Positions 8,827 to 16,036 of a stretch of DNA of 20,062 nt are shown one piece after another (within the stretch, counting starts at the first letter, position 1; the number at the start of each line of letters is the position of its first letter). Both the position numbers and the translations under genes were made by a program. The notes beneath the pieces are model-generated. The model did no database searches and was not told where the DNA came from. It saw nothing but the letters and a program-made list of their open reading frames with translations. Source of the stretch: 43-108 sp001915545. Lineage in GTDB: Bacteria; Bacteroidota; Bacteroidia; Bacteroidales; Bacteroidaceae. Location of the stretch: contig CABUGV010000048.1 of NCBI GenBank assembly GCA_902491215.1, positions 1 to 20,062 on the forward strand, given 5' to 3'.

Positions 8827-8855
8827 ACTAAATTTCTATTCTTGTTAAGTATGTA

Positions 8856-9497
8856 TTATTTCTTTTCATTCTTGCTGTTGTATGCTCTGTGAGCCCAGAT
8901 GCAGCACGCAAGGATTATCAGCGCCATCGCCGGCATAGTCATCATACCATTGTTGATGTACCATCCTCCGTTCTCGACATAAGCACTTGCAGGAATAACC
9001 TGGAATCCGAGTATTGAACCGAATCCGAGAAGTTCTCTGATGAACCCCACAATAACCAGGATTAGTGCATAACCCAAACCGTTTCCTATACCGTCAAGGA
9101 ATGATTCCCAAGGACCGTTCATCATGGCAAAAGCCTCAAGACGACCCATGAGGATACAGTTTGTAATGATAAGTCCCACATATACAGAAAGCTGTACGCT
9201 GACATCGTAGACATAAGCTTTAAGTATATTGCTGACTATTGTAACAAGTGCGGCAACTACCACAAGCTGCACGATGATACGTATTCTGTTAGGTATAGTC
9301 TTTCTGATCAATGCGATGATCACGTTAGAGAAAGCAGTAATCACTGTCACAGAAAGTCCCATAACGATTGCAGGCTTCAGCTGCGAAGTTACTGCGAGTG
9401 CAGAACAGATACCCAATACCTGTACAGCAATAGGATTGTCCAGATTCAGCGGGCTTGTGAATACTTTGCAATTCTCCTTTGAAAATAATTTACCCAT
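8856..9497 (-). CDS. nqrD: Na+-translocating NADH:quinone reductase subunit D
   Basis: A 213-residue multi-pass membrane protein with the NqrD start (SPLNLDNPIAVQVLG). Cysteines C31 (LGICSALAV) and C114 (IITNCILMGR) match the conserved half-membrane cysteines that ligate the Fe-S centre between NqrD and NqrE. It lies 14 bp after nqrC. A Shine-Dalgarno-like AGAGGAA lies upstream of its ATG. Confidence 0.96.
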   Translation of the reverse strand: MGKLFSKENCKVFTSPLNLDNPIAVQVLGICSALAVTSQLKPAIVMGLSVTVITAFSNVIIALIRKTIPNRIRIIVQLVVVAALVTIVSNILKAYVYDVSVQLSVYVGLIITNCILMGRLEAFAMMNGPWESFLDGIGNGLGYALILVIVGFIRELLGFGSILGFQVIPASAYVENGGWYINNGMMTMPAMALIILACCIWAHRAYNSKNEKK

Positions 9498-9511
9498 ATT
9501 CTGTATTCCTC

Positions 9512-10435
9512 TTATTTTTTGTAACTGTTTAATATATCCTTGTATCTTGACAGACCATCATGGAGCATTGCATTCACACCGTCAGAAGTAAGTGTTGCAC
9601 CTGTGATTCCGTCAACTGAACTCTCAGCCGGCACTTCGTATGTCTTGCTTCCGTAAACAACTTCACCCTTCTTACCCTTCTTGACAACGCTGAGCACGAT
9701 GTTCTCGCCGTTCTCGTCAAAGAGCTTCTTGTCGATGAAACTGTTCTGGAATCCCTCTTCAACGATTCTGGCACCGAGACCGGCAGTTTCGCTTGAATGA
9801 GAGAAGTAGCTTCCGTATACAGTAGCGCAGTCATCATTGATTGCAATGTAACCCCAGATAGAACCCCAGAGTCCTGCACCTGTTACAGGAATGACATACT
9901 TTGTTTCTCCGTTTACTTCGCAAACATAGAATGGTCTAACCTCGTCTGTAAGGTCCTTGCTCTCAACCTTGAAACCAGCCTGGTCGTGCTGTCCGTTCTT
10001 GCCTTCAGTTTCTCCGGTCTTTGTAGGAGTAGCATCCTTGCCGAAAACCATGTCAAGCTTGACAACCTCACCGTAAACGATTTCAACAGAATCCTTAGGC
10101 AGATTTCTGATGTTGAGAGAAGCAAGAATCTGCTGCTTCTTGTCGATAGCCACATTTGCATCCTGAGTCGGTTTCAGAACAGACGAAACAAACGCCAGCA
10201 GGAAGGCCACGATGATGACCAAGATCGATGAATATACTATAATATATGTATTGCTGTTTGTATTAAGTCCTTTCTTCTGTGCCTTCTTATCCTGCGAATT
10301 CTCATTTGCGCCGTTGTTCTCAACGATTTCCTCAAATTCAGAAGCCGGAGCCTGGCATTTCGGACATTTGGCTGGAGCGGAATCCCCTTCATGGATATAT
10401 CCGCAGACTTTACATTTGAATTTCTTTGTAGCCAT
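9512..10435 (-). CDS. nqrC: Na+-translocating NADH:quinone reductase subunit C with N-terminal rubredoxin-like domain
   Basis: A 307-residue NqrC, the periplasm-facing FMN subunit of Na+-NQR. Its ordinary part begins near residue 58 (NTNSNTY), followed by a membrane anchor at about 64-85. A soluble domain with GAGLWGSIWGY follows, ending in the flavinylation motif DGITGATLTS, where T281 is the expected covalent FMN site. In front of this lies a rubredoxin/rubrerythrin-tail-like zinc or iron knuckle with C8-x2-C11 and C24-x2-C27 (KCKVCGY, CPKCQAP). A charged linker of about 25 residues connects the two. There is no Met at the usual NqrC start (the codon before NTNSN is Leu), so the fusion is genuine in this sequence. 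I chose the start at 10435 (MATKKFKC), 8 bp after the nqrB stop; the ATG at 10447 would overlap nqrB. The domain would lie on the cytoplasmic side. Confidence 0.93.
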   Translation of the reverse strand: MATKKFKCKVCGYIHEGDSAPAKCPKCQAPASEFEEIVENNGANENSQDKKAQKKGLNTNSNTYIIVYSSILVIIVAFLLAFVSSVLKPTQDANVAIDKKQQILASLNIRNLPKDSVEIVYGEVVKLDMVFGKDATPTKTGETEGKNGQHDQAGFKVESKDLTDEVRPFYVCEVNGETKYVIPVTGAGLWGSIWGYIAINDDCATVYGSYFSHSSETAGLGARIVEEGFQNSFIDKKLFDENGENIVLSVVKKGKKGEVVYGSKTYEVPAESSVDGITGATLTSDGVNAMLHDGLSRYKDILNSYKK

Positions 10436-10443
10436 GTTCCCTA

Positions 10444-11649
10444 TCATTTATTTGTTGCACGTTTAGCACGCATGTTAATATTCTTCTGTACCACGCAATA
10501 GTCGATAAGCGGAGCAAAGAGGTTCATGAGCAGGATTGCAAGCATCATACCTTCTGGATATCCAGGGTTGAGCACTCTGATGAGTATTGCTACAGCACCG
10601 ATAAGGAATCCGTAGATATACTTACCTGTCTCTGTACGTGCAGAAGTTACTGGGTCAGTTGCCATGAATACAGCACCGAAGCAGAATCCTCCAAGTGTAA
10701 GATGCTCATACCATGGAATATTTGCAGCCACATTGTCCATACCTGCAATATTGAAAAGGAAAGCAATCACAGCACCACCTACAAAAACAGATAACATAGT
10801 CTTCCAGCTTGCTACACCGCTCCACAACAGGATGATGGCACCTATTGCTATGGCTATTACGCTTGTCTCTCCTATTGAACCAGGTATGAATCCTGTCACA
10901 GTGTCGATGAAATCAGCTGACGGCTGCAGTTTAGCGGCAGCTTCGCCGAGCGGAGTAGCTTGTGAGAAAGTGTCGAGCTTCACGCCGTAGTCAGTAACGC
11001 TTCCGCCGAAACCGAACACGCTGTCACCCTTAACCCACACAGTGTCACCACTCATTGTAGTAGGATAAGCAAAGAACAGGAATGCACGTGTTACAAGAGC
11101 AACGTTGAAAACGTTCATACCTGTACCACCAAATACTTCCTTAACGAATATCACTGAGAAAGCAGTTGCAATTGCAATGATCCAGAGCGGACAAGTTACA
11201 GGAACAATCATTGGGATAAGTATACCTGTAACAAGGAAACCTTCCTGAATTTCCTCATGCTTCCACTGAGCAACTGTAAACTCGATTCCGAGTCCGACTA
11301 CGTATGATACGATGATCTTAGGCAGTACAGCAAGGAATCCATAGAGGAATACATTCCAGAACGAAGGCATCTGCTCAGCTCCGTTGGATACCTCTTCCAA
11401 TGCTGTGAAATGCTGGTAACCCACATTGTACATACCGAAGAGCAGTGCAGGAATCAGCGCTATTACAACAAACGACATGATACGCTTAGAGTCAATCGCA
11501 TCATGTATACTTGCACCGCATCTGGAAGTTGTATTGGGAACGAACATGAATGTCTCCATTCCCTCAAACACAGAGCGGAAAGCATGCAGCTTGCCGCCTT
11601 CCTCGAAAGACGGCTTTATCTTGTTGAGATAATTTCTTAAAGCACCCAT
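10444..11649 (-). CDS. nqrB: Na+-translocating NADH:quinone reductase subunit B
   Basis: A 401-residue multi-pass membrane subunit that carries covalent FMN and riboflavin and forms the main Na+ path together with NqrD/E. The sequence DTFSQATPLG (226-235) matches the ApbE flavinylation motif, with T232 as the expected FMN acceptor; Q replaces the more common G before A. The N-terminal amphipathic part (FVPNTTSRCGASIHDAIDSKR), GIEFTVAQWKHEEIQEGF and EVFGGTGMNVFNVAL are typical. It lies 21 bp after nqrA. No apbE flavin transferase gene is in this window, so it must lie elsewhere. Confidence 0.96.
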   Translation of the reverse strand: MGALRNYLNKIKPSFEEGGKLHAFRSVFEGMETFMFVPNTTSRCGASIHDAIDSKRIMSFVVIALIPALLFGMYNVGYQHFTALEEVSNGAEQMPSFWNVFLYGFLAVLPKIIVSYVVGLGIEFTVAQWKHEEIQEGFLVTGILIPMIVPVTCPLWIIAIATAFSVIFVKEVFGGTGMNVFNVALVTRAFLFFAYPTTMSGDTVWVKGDSVFGFGGSVTDYGVKLDTFSQATPLGEAAAKLQPSADFIDTVTGFIPGSIGETSVIAIAIGAIILLWSGVASWKTMLSVFVGGAVIAFLFNIAGMDNVAANIPWYEHLTLGGFCFGAVFMATDPVTSARTETGKYIYGFLIGAVAILIRVLNPGYPEGMMLAILLMNLFAPLIDYCVVQKNINMRAKRATNK

Positions 11650-11670
11650 TATTATAATACTGTTAATTTT

Positions 11671-13020
11671 TTATTCATTTTCTTTGCGCAGCATATCGAG
11701 TCCCTCGCGCACGATTCTCTGAAGCTCAAGCTTTGAAGAGTCAACGAATTCGCATACAGCAAAGTCCTCCGGAGCAACTTCATATATACCGAGTGCCTCC
11801 ATCTTGTCGATATCACCGGTGATGATGGCCTTGATAAGGTATTCAGGCATGATGTCCATAGGGAACACCTTATCATACTCATTGCTCATAATCATGTGGC
11901 GCTCTCCGCCCTTCACTCTGGCATCAAGCGTATATTCCTTCTTCTTTCCCATCAGCCAGCTGAAGTATGTGCGGCTTGTAGAGAAGTCGTTGAAACGCGG
12001 CATGATCCAACCGAAAGCTTCGTTCACGTCGTCGCCTTCAGGTATGACTGTGATTTCAGTAGTATGAGCTCCGAGGAAGCAGTCCTTGTCAGCCTTTCTG
12101 CCGACGAGCGGGTTGCCGTTGATGATTCTCACGTTTCTTTCGCTGCTGATACGTCCGTTGACGATAGAACCGATCTGCTGTCCAACCTTTACGTTGACGT
12201 ATTCAGGTGCCTTGATCTCAGATCCGGCAACAGCAATAACTCTTCTCAGGTCAACAATACCCTTGTTGAAGAGACGTCCTACGAAAATCAGCTCTTCAGC
12301 ACCGATTGTCCACACGATCTCACCTTTATTAATAGGTGACACGTGGTTGATCTGTACGCCAACATTTCCTGCAGGGCATGGTCCGTCGAAAACAGTCACT
12401 GTAGCATTCTTTGCCTGCATGAGTGCATTTGATGCACCTGGCTTGACACCGAGGTATACGTTGGCAATTCTAGACATTGCATCGATACCAGTCTGGAAGT
12501 CTGCCTCATTTCCCTTGAGAGCAACTTCAAAATCTGCAGCCAAAGGCATATCAGAGAATGAAGACACGAAAATAGCTTTCGGCTTGTCATTCGGACATGC
12601 AGTGACATCATAAGGTCTCTGTCTGAAGAAAGCAAACAGACCGCTCTCGGTAAGAGCCTTTACCACCTGCTCGGCAGAAAGGGTCTTCACATCCTTCTTT
12701 CCGAAGTCTGCATACTGCTGCTCTTTGTCAGCTTTGACCTGAACACTTAATACTTTTCGGCGTTCGCCTCTCACTACTCCTGCAACAGTACCGCTTACAG
12801 GTGAGACAAATCTTACCTCTGGATAGAGCTTGTTAACAAACAAAGCATCTCCGGCCTTGACAACATCTCCTTCTTTAACAACCACCTTAGGCTTGAGTCC
12901 AGTGAAATCATCTGGAACCAAGCCGTAGATATCACATGCACCAGCATCTGATAACTTATTGGCAGCCTTACCTTTCAGGTTTATGTCCAGGCCTTTACGT
13001 AATTTAATTACATTCGCCAT
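11671..13020 (-). CDS. nqrA: Na+-translocating NADH:quinone reductase subunit A
   Basis: A 449-residue cytoplasmic-facing NqrA, of typical length (about 446-450). The N-terminus IKLRKGLDINLKG, the barrel-hybrid region with VVVKEGDVVKAGDALFVNK (lipoyl-like fold) and VSPVSGTVAGVVRGERRK are characteristic. The C-terminal RMVEREGLDMLR-type end (here IVREGLDMLRKENE) completes the family pattern. This subunit interacts with quinone and docks to NqrB. It is the first gene of the operon, with a candidate promoter about 40 bp upstream. Confidence 0.96.
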   Translation of the reverse strand: MANVIKLRKGLDINLKGKAANKLSDAGACDIYGLVPDDFTGLKPKVVVKEGDVVKAGDALFVNKLYPEVRFVSPVSGTVAGVVRGERRKVLSVQVKADKEQQYADFGKKDVKTLSAEQVVKALTESGLFAFFRQRPYDVTACPNDKPKAIFVSSFSDMPLAADFEVALKGNEADFQTGIDAMSRIANVYLGVKPGASNALMQAKNATVTVFDGPCPAGNVGVQINHVSPINKGEIVWTIGAEELIFVGRLFNKGIVDLRRVIAVAGSEIKAPEYVNVKVGQQIGSIVNGRISSERNVRIINGNPLVGRKADKDCFLGAHTTEITVIPEGDDVNEAFGWIMPRFNDFSTSRTYFSWLMGKKKEYTLDARVKGGERHMIMSNEYDKVFPMDIMPEYLIKAIITGDIDKMEALGIYEVAPEDFAVCEFVDSSKLELQRIVREGLDMLRKENE

Positions 13021-13058
13021 ATTTAAGAATAACTTGGTGTATATACTTGAACGTCCGA

Positions 13059-13066
13059 CAAAGTTA
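13059..13066 (-). promoter_or_regulatory. Putative -7 box of the nqr operon promoter
   Basis: The minus strand reads TAACTTTG, a perfect TAnnTTTG, 38 bp upstream of the nqrA ATG. At the expected -33 distance there is only CTTTA in AT-rich sequence, so half of the promoter is weak. Its position fits a 5' leader of about 32 nt. Confidence 0.5.
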
Positions 13067-13189
13067 CACTTTTTAATTAAATTAAAGATTATATGAGCTT
13101 CTAAAAATTATTGCAATTTAGTTATAAATGCGCATTTTACCGTACTTTCAGCCATATTCCAAGCTCAGCCGTCAAAATATCCATCGGCA

Positions 13190-13218
13190 CAAAAAAGGGA
13201 ATGCATCGCGCATTCCCT
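13190..13218 (-). terminator. Strong Rho-independent terminator
   Basis: A perfect 9-bp stem AGGGAATGC/GCATTCCCT (13218-13210 with 13204-13196) with a 5-nt loop is followed on the minus strand by about seven T's. It would end transcripts coming from the HU-like gene at 13892-13356. Confidence 0.85.
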
Positions 13219-13355
13219 ATGAAAGGTTTTATCATGCATAGCAGATAGGTGACCGCAACGTTCAGTAAAAAGACATCGGTACTGTTACGTCACCATGCGG
13301 TATCATCGCGAGAAAGCGCACCGCATACAAAATAAAAAAAGACATCATTTCCCGT
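13219..13355 (-). other. Structured 3' region between HU-like gene and its terminator
   Basis: There is no ORF here. The stretch holds two nested inverted repeats. One pairs ATGCGGT (13295-13301) with ACCGCAT (13320-13326) and has a small inner CGC/GCG stem. The other pairs GGTGAC (13248-13253) with GTCACC (13289-13294) and has an inner CAGTA/TACTG stem. With the terminator they form a row of three hairpins on the minus strand, as in a 3'-UTR-derived small RNA. No independent promoter is clear: TTATTTTG at 13335-13328 misses the consensus by one base. Confidence 0.35.
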
Positions 13356-13892
13356 CTACTCGTTGTCGGCGAAATCAATGCTTGTAATGCTCAGGTTCAC
13401 CTCCTTGAATCCTTGAGCGACATCCTTGATATCCTGAAGATATCTGACAACGAATCCGAATTCCACATCCGCAGCCTTGATGCTCCGTACCTCATTTACG
13501 AAATCTTCAATGTCGCCGCCTGCTTTCGCTGTCCTCTTCAGTGACATCTTTGGAGCGATTGTGAACAGTCCCAGAACATTCACCCTCTCAAACACTTCCA
13601 GATGTTCGAGTATGACGGTTCTGAGGTCGTCCGTCAGCCTCTCGACGTCTTCACGCGGATGTCCGCGCCTGACCAGTTCCCCGACTATGGCATTCCACCT
13701 GACAAGATCCTGCAACGGACTGCTGACAGTACACGTAAGACGCGACTTGTCAAAAGGCAGATACTTTATTGTTGCTTTACCTTCCAGGCGATAACCGCCT
13801 GACACTTTTCTCTTCACCCTCGAGCGACCGCCGGTACACATCGAAAGGGCAGCCTCATTTTCACAGCTATTTTTCTCTTTTTCGACACACAT
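13356..13892 (-). CDS. Divergent HU-like DNA-binding protein
   Basis: A 178-residue protein. Residues 45-145 resemble the HU-like (HU-HIG type) proteins of Bacteroidetes: a WNAIVGELVRRGHPREDVERL helix pair followed by VILEHLEVFERVNVLGLFTIAPKMS, which matches the helix plus G-x-F beginning of the HU beta arm. A second helical part, FVNEVRSIKAADVEFGFVVRYLQDI, follows. The N-terminus (GGRSRVKRKVSGGYR) is basic and poorly conserved, so the true start could be later (Met18, start 13841). It probably binds DNA as a nucleoid-type protein; the target is unknown. It has its own strong promoter about 300 bp upstream and a strong terminator downstream. The Cys-containing, charged N-terminus is odd for HU. 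Confidence 0.55.
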   Translation of the reverse strand: MCVEKEKNSCENEAALSMCTGGRSRVKRKVSGGYRLEGKATIKYLPFDKSRLTCTVSSPLQDLVRWNAIVGELVRRGHPREDVERLTDDLRTVILEHLEVFERVNVLGLFTIAPKMSLKRTAKAGGDIEDFVNEVRSIKAADVEFGFVVRYLQDIKDVAQGFKEVNLSITSIDFADNE

Positions 13893-14203
13893 AGCACTTA
13901 AGCTTTAAGTTACACATTATTGTTGTTTTCAAATCCGAATAGAATTTTACTTCTTTCCTCACATCCGCAAAGAATGGCTGTATACGATTTCCTGTCGAAC
14001 TCAGCTTTCCGATGCAGTCAGATGTAATTACTCACAAAAGTCGCGAGCCCAGTGATAATTATCAGCTCGAAAGACATCATCTCCTATCGCAGACATAAGT
14101 CAACAACTTCCATGTATGTGAAAATTCAGCTTTTTCATAGTGTCATAGAACAACCGAGAAATGCGTTGTAGTAGATGAAAACTGACAAATCCTTTCTCAC
14201 AAG
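13893..14203 (-). other. Long untranslated leader of the HU-like gene
   Basis: Roughly 300 bp without a credible ORF lie between the promoter at 14204-14234 and the HU-like ATG. They contain a perfect 12-bp palindrome, TGATAATTATCA (14053-14064), framed by CGAGC (14044-14048) and GCTCG (14065-14069), so the whole can fold as one stem-loop. It could be a regulatory leader or a separate small RNA; nothing recognisable as a known riboswitch was seen. Confidence 0.3.
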
Positions 14204-14234
14204 CAAAAATAACAAAAAGATTCATTACTGCAAA
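14204..14234 (-). promoter_or_regulatory. Promoter upstream of the HU-like gene
   Basis: On the minus strand TTTG (14234-14231) is followed after 19 nt by TATTTTTG (14211-14204). This is a full Bacteroidetes consensus. Transcription would start near 14197, about 300 nt before the HU-like start codon. Confidence 0.6.
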
Positions 14235-14361
14235 TATTTTACATAAAATTTTTACAAATTATTTATTTTTCTTCTACAAAACTTCCGAAACCTAATATCA
14301 CAAATAAGATTCAGGCCTCGGACATGTGCAGAATCAATGCTTTACGCAGGCATTATCTCCG

Positions 14362-14381
14362 AATGCCGGCATTGCAATGCC
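14362..14381. repeat. Two overlapping perfect palindromes
   Basis: AATGCCGGCATT (14362-14373) overlaps GGCATTGCAATGCC (14368-14381). They lie 25-45 bp past the DUF5675 stop, without a T-run. They may form a 3' stabilising hairpin or a protein-binding site. Confidence 0.35.
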
Positions 14382-14405
14382 TCCGCACAGCCGAAGCCCG
14401 AACCA

Positions 14406-14861
14406 TCATTCAATGACAATCCTCAACTGCCCTCTCCTGCTCTTCATCATACTCTGATAAAGCTGTCGGAACATCGCCACACTGTTCGTCAACACACCCT
14501 TTGACGAATTCACACCTACGAGAATGCACCCGCTGGAATCCTTTGCAGTATTTCCCGCATGTATGAGTATGCCGCTGAATCCAGGCACGTCTATCAGTCT
14601 CGGCAATCGTCCGCTGCAGAACCTGTACGCCTTACGCATAGCAAACCGCGGACTCACCACATCGAGTGTGACGTCATACGTTCCAGTCGGTATAGCCGTT
14701 TCCCCCGCGACCTTCATCTTTGCAATTTCTTCCGCCGACATATCCGAACTTAGACCGCGGTCTCTGTCTTCGAGAGTATCACAGAAATACGTACCGTCCA
14801 GGAACAACCGGCCCACAGTGTATCCGGCGCCCTTATATATTCTTTTGACATTTATTACCAT
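14406..14861 (-). CDS. DUF5675 family protein
   Basis: A 151-residue protein of the DUF5675 type, common in Bacteroidetes and their phages. Visible are the N-terminal strand region (VKRIYKGAGYTVGRLFLDG), TLEDRDR at 29-35, AIPTGTYDV at 57-64 and the conserved LIHAGNTAKDSSGCILVG at 99-116, with H101, N104, S110 and C112. The H...SxGC arrangement recalls L,D-transpeptidase-like cores and suggests a hydrolytic or cell-wall role, but the function is not established. Its place downstream of an HU-like gene and a tiny ORF is the position usually held by an N-acetylmuramoyl-L-alanine amidase in related cassettes. A GGGAG ribosome-binding site lies before its ATG, and the gap to the tiny ORF is 13 bp. 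Confidence 0.85.
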   Translation of the reverse strand: MVINVKRIYKGAGYTVGRLFLDGTYFCDTLEDRDRGLSSDMSAEEIAKMKVAGETAIPTGTYDVTLDVVSPRFAMRKAYRFCSGRLPRLIDVPGFSGILIHAGNTAKDSSGCILVGVNSSKGVLTNSVAMFRQLYQSMMKSRRGQLRIVIE

Positions 14862-14874
14862 ATCTCACTCCCGT

Positions 14875-14988
14875 CTATTTGATCGCATCCTTGTTGCTGC
14901 ACTTGAGCAGAAGCGAAAGCAATTCCGCAAACACATCATGATATTTATGTACAACCTGAAAGATTTGTCTGAATATCTCAAAGTCCAT
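14875..14988 (-). CDS. 37-residue protein of the HU/DUF5675 cassette
   Basis: A 37-residue ORF, MDFEIFRQIFQVVHKYHDVF and onward, ending SNKDAIK. It is preceded by AAGGAG 8-9 nt before the ATG, the best Shine-Dalgarno in this part. It lies between the HU-like gene and DUF5675, the place where Bacteroidetes genomes often encode a tiny 'smalltalk'-type protein. The sequence itself is not a clear match to that family: it is an amphipathic helix with LLSLLLK, without the usual Lys-rich start. The function is unknown. The longer frame reaching back to 15078 would run through a terminator hairpin and is not used. Confidence 0.6.
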   Translation of the reverse strand: MDFEIFRQIFQVVHKYHDVFAELLSLLLKCSNKDAIK

Positions 14989-15035
14989 AATTTGTTTCTC
15001 CTTTCTTGATAATTTAAAATTCAACATTGTAGTAC

Positions 15036-15076
15036 AAAAAGGGCGTGCAGATATTCCCGGGCATCCTGCACGCCCC
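15036..15076 (-). terminator. Terminator or attenuator after the HU gene
   Basis: On the minus strand a perfect 10-bp GC-rich stem GGGCGTGCAG/CTGCACGCCC (15075-15066 with 15050-15041) is followed by five T's (15040-15036). The 15-nt loop contains CCCGGG. It lies 69 bp past the HU stop and 48 bp before the 37-residue ORF. No separate promoter was found for the ORFs behind it, so partial read-through is likely. Confidence 0.8.
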
Positions 15077-15144
15077 ACTCATTCATCCTGAAAAACAATC
15101 CTTACCAATCAAAACATCTTTCGCCTCCAGGCCTCCGAAGAACA

Positions 15145-15567
15145 TTACTGACCGTCGTCAACAACCTCCTCTTCTTCTCCTGCATCGGCAGTGAATCCTG
15201 TAAGACTGACACGTTCGAGAGCCTGCTTGAGCTTTGCACTCGGATAAAGAAGGATTTTTCTTCTCAACACCTTGTCAGCACTTACTTCCTCAGCACTTTC
15301 AGACGCCTTGCAGTTCATCGAGAACCTCAACGTGCCGAGCTGACCGAGCTGGATTGAGTGTCCGTTCAAAAGCAGCTCCTCCACCTGCTGGATAATTGCG
15401 TAGAACACAGCGGCCACATTTGCCTTCGAAACACCGGCGTCTGTAGATGCATGTTCGATAAGTTCGTCTGTATCGATCTTCGAGTAAGTAACCGGTCTGC
15501 TCACGTACATATCCTTGTCTGCACAAGCCACTCTCTGCAATGTTGTCCTCACCTTGATAGTTTTCAT
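15145..15567 (-). CDS. HU family DNA-binding protein
   Basis: A 140-residue HU-like protein of the Bacteroidetes histone-like type. Residues 33-85 carry the HU core: DELIEHASTDAGVSKANVAAVFYAI, then VEELLLNGHSIQLGQLGTLRFSM, including the GQLGTLRF strand start typical of HU proteins. The C-terminus is acidic (EEEEVVDDG). It would bind DNA without strict sequence preference and help shape the nucleoid; such genes often lead a small cassette with a tiny protein and a cell-wall-type enzyme, as here. AAAGGA precedes the ATG. A good promoter lies about 105 bp upstream. Confidence 0.85.
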   Translation of the reverse strand: MKTIKVRTTLQRVACADKDMYVSRPVTYSKIDTDELIEHASTDAGVSKANVAAVFYAIIQQVEELLLNGHSIQLGQLGTLRFSMNCKASESAEEVSADKVLRRKILLYPSAKLKQALERVSLTGFTADAGEEEEVVDDGQ

Positions 15568-15672
15568 AATCGTTATCCTTTCTTTTTTTAGTTAAACAAT
15601 CTTTTCAGCCTCAATCATTAATTTTGCGCGCATATTTGGATTTCAGCTCTGTCATCTTTTCTGATGACGATG

Positions 15673-15703
15673 CAAAAGTATAAAGGTTCCGATTACCATG
15701 CAA
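15673..15703 (-). promoter_or_regulatory. Promoter of the HU cassette
   Basis: On the minus strand TTG (15703-15701) is followed after 20 nt by TACTTTTG (15680-15673), a full Bacteroidetes consensus. Transcription would start near 15666 and give a leader of about 100 nt. Confidence 0.65.
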
Positions 15704-15993
15704 GAAAAATCGCCGATAAATATTGTTTATGCTACTGTAGTTCAATTCATTAAGCAACGTTACTTATATAGCTAGTTTAATACTTCCGCAACTACCACAG
15801 CACCACCACAACAAGCACACATGCACCGTAACTGCAAAGCATACGCCATAGCATAAACGCATGCCTTTTCAAGCATCCGACTGCATGCAGAAACAACGTT
15901 TCAGAAAGAAAAACAGACATGAATAAAAAAACAGGAACATATAAAACAGCAGATAAACAACACAACCGTAAACCATCACACACCCAAAAGCGT

Positions 15994-16001
15994 TATATTT
16001 G
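15994..16001 (+). promoter_or_regulatory. Putative -7 box for the Fic gene
   Basis: TATATTTG is a perfect TAnnTTTG, 35 bp before the Fic ATG. No TTG is seen about 20 nt further upstream, so only half of the consensus is present. Confidence 0.4.
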
Positions 16002-16036
16002 AACAGACGCACACCAACACGAAAAAAAGACTGCGC

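Larger units (their letters stand above)
15568..16036. other. Intergenic region between HU and Fic genes
   Basis: 469 bp without a credible gene, containing divergent promoters: one for HU (minus, 15673-15703) and a candidate for fic (plus, 15994-16001). From about 15781 to 16036 the plus strand is strikingly rich in A and C and poor in G, unlike the core region to the left, and this bias runs into the Fic gene. It probably marks the left boundary of the accessory island. Confidence 0.5.

Noticed and set aside
14989..15078. Upstream extension of the 37-residue protein to 67 residues
   Set aside because: It would be translated through a terminator hairpin and would bypass the good AAGGAG site before the internal ATG.
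15919..16002. 27-codon basic ORF (MNKKTGTYK...) just before fic
   Set aside because: No Shine-Dalgarno is present, its end overlaps the best -7 box for fic, and the composition follows the A/C-rich background.
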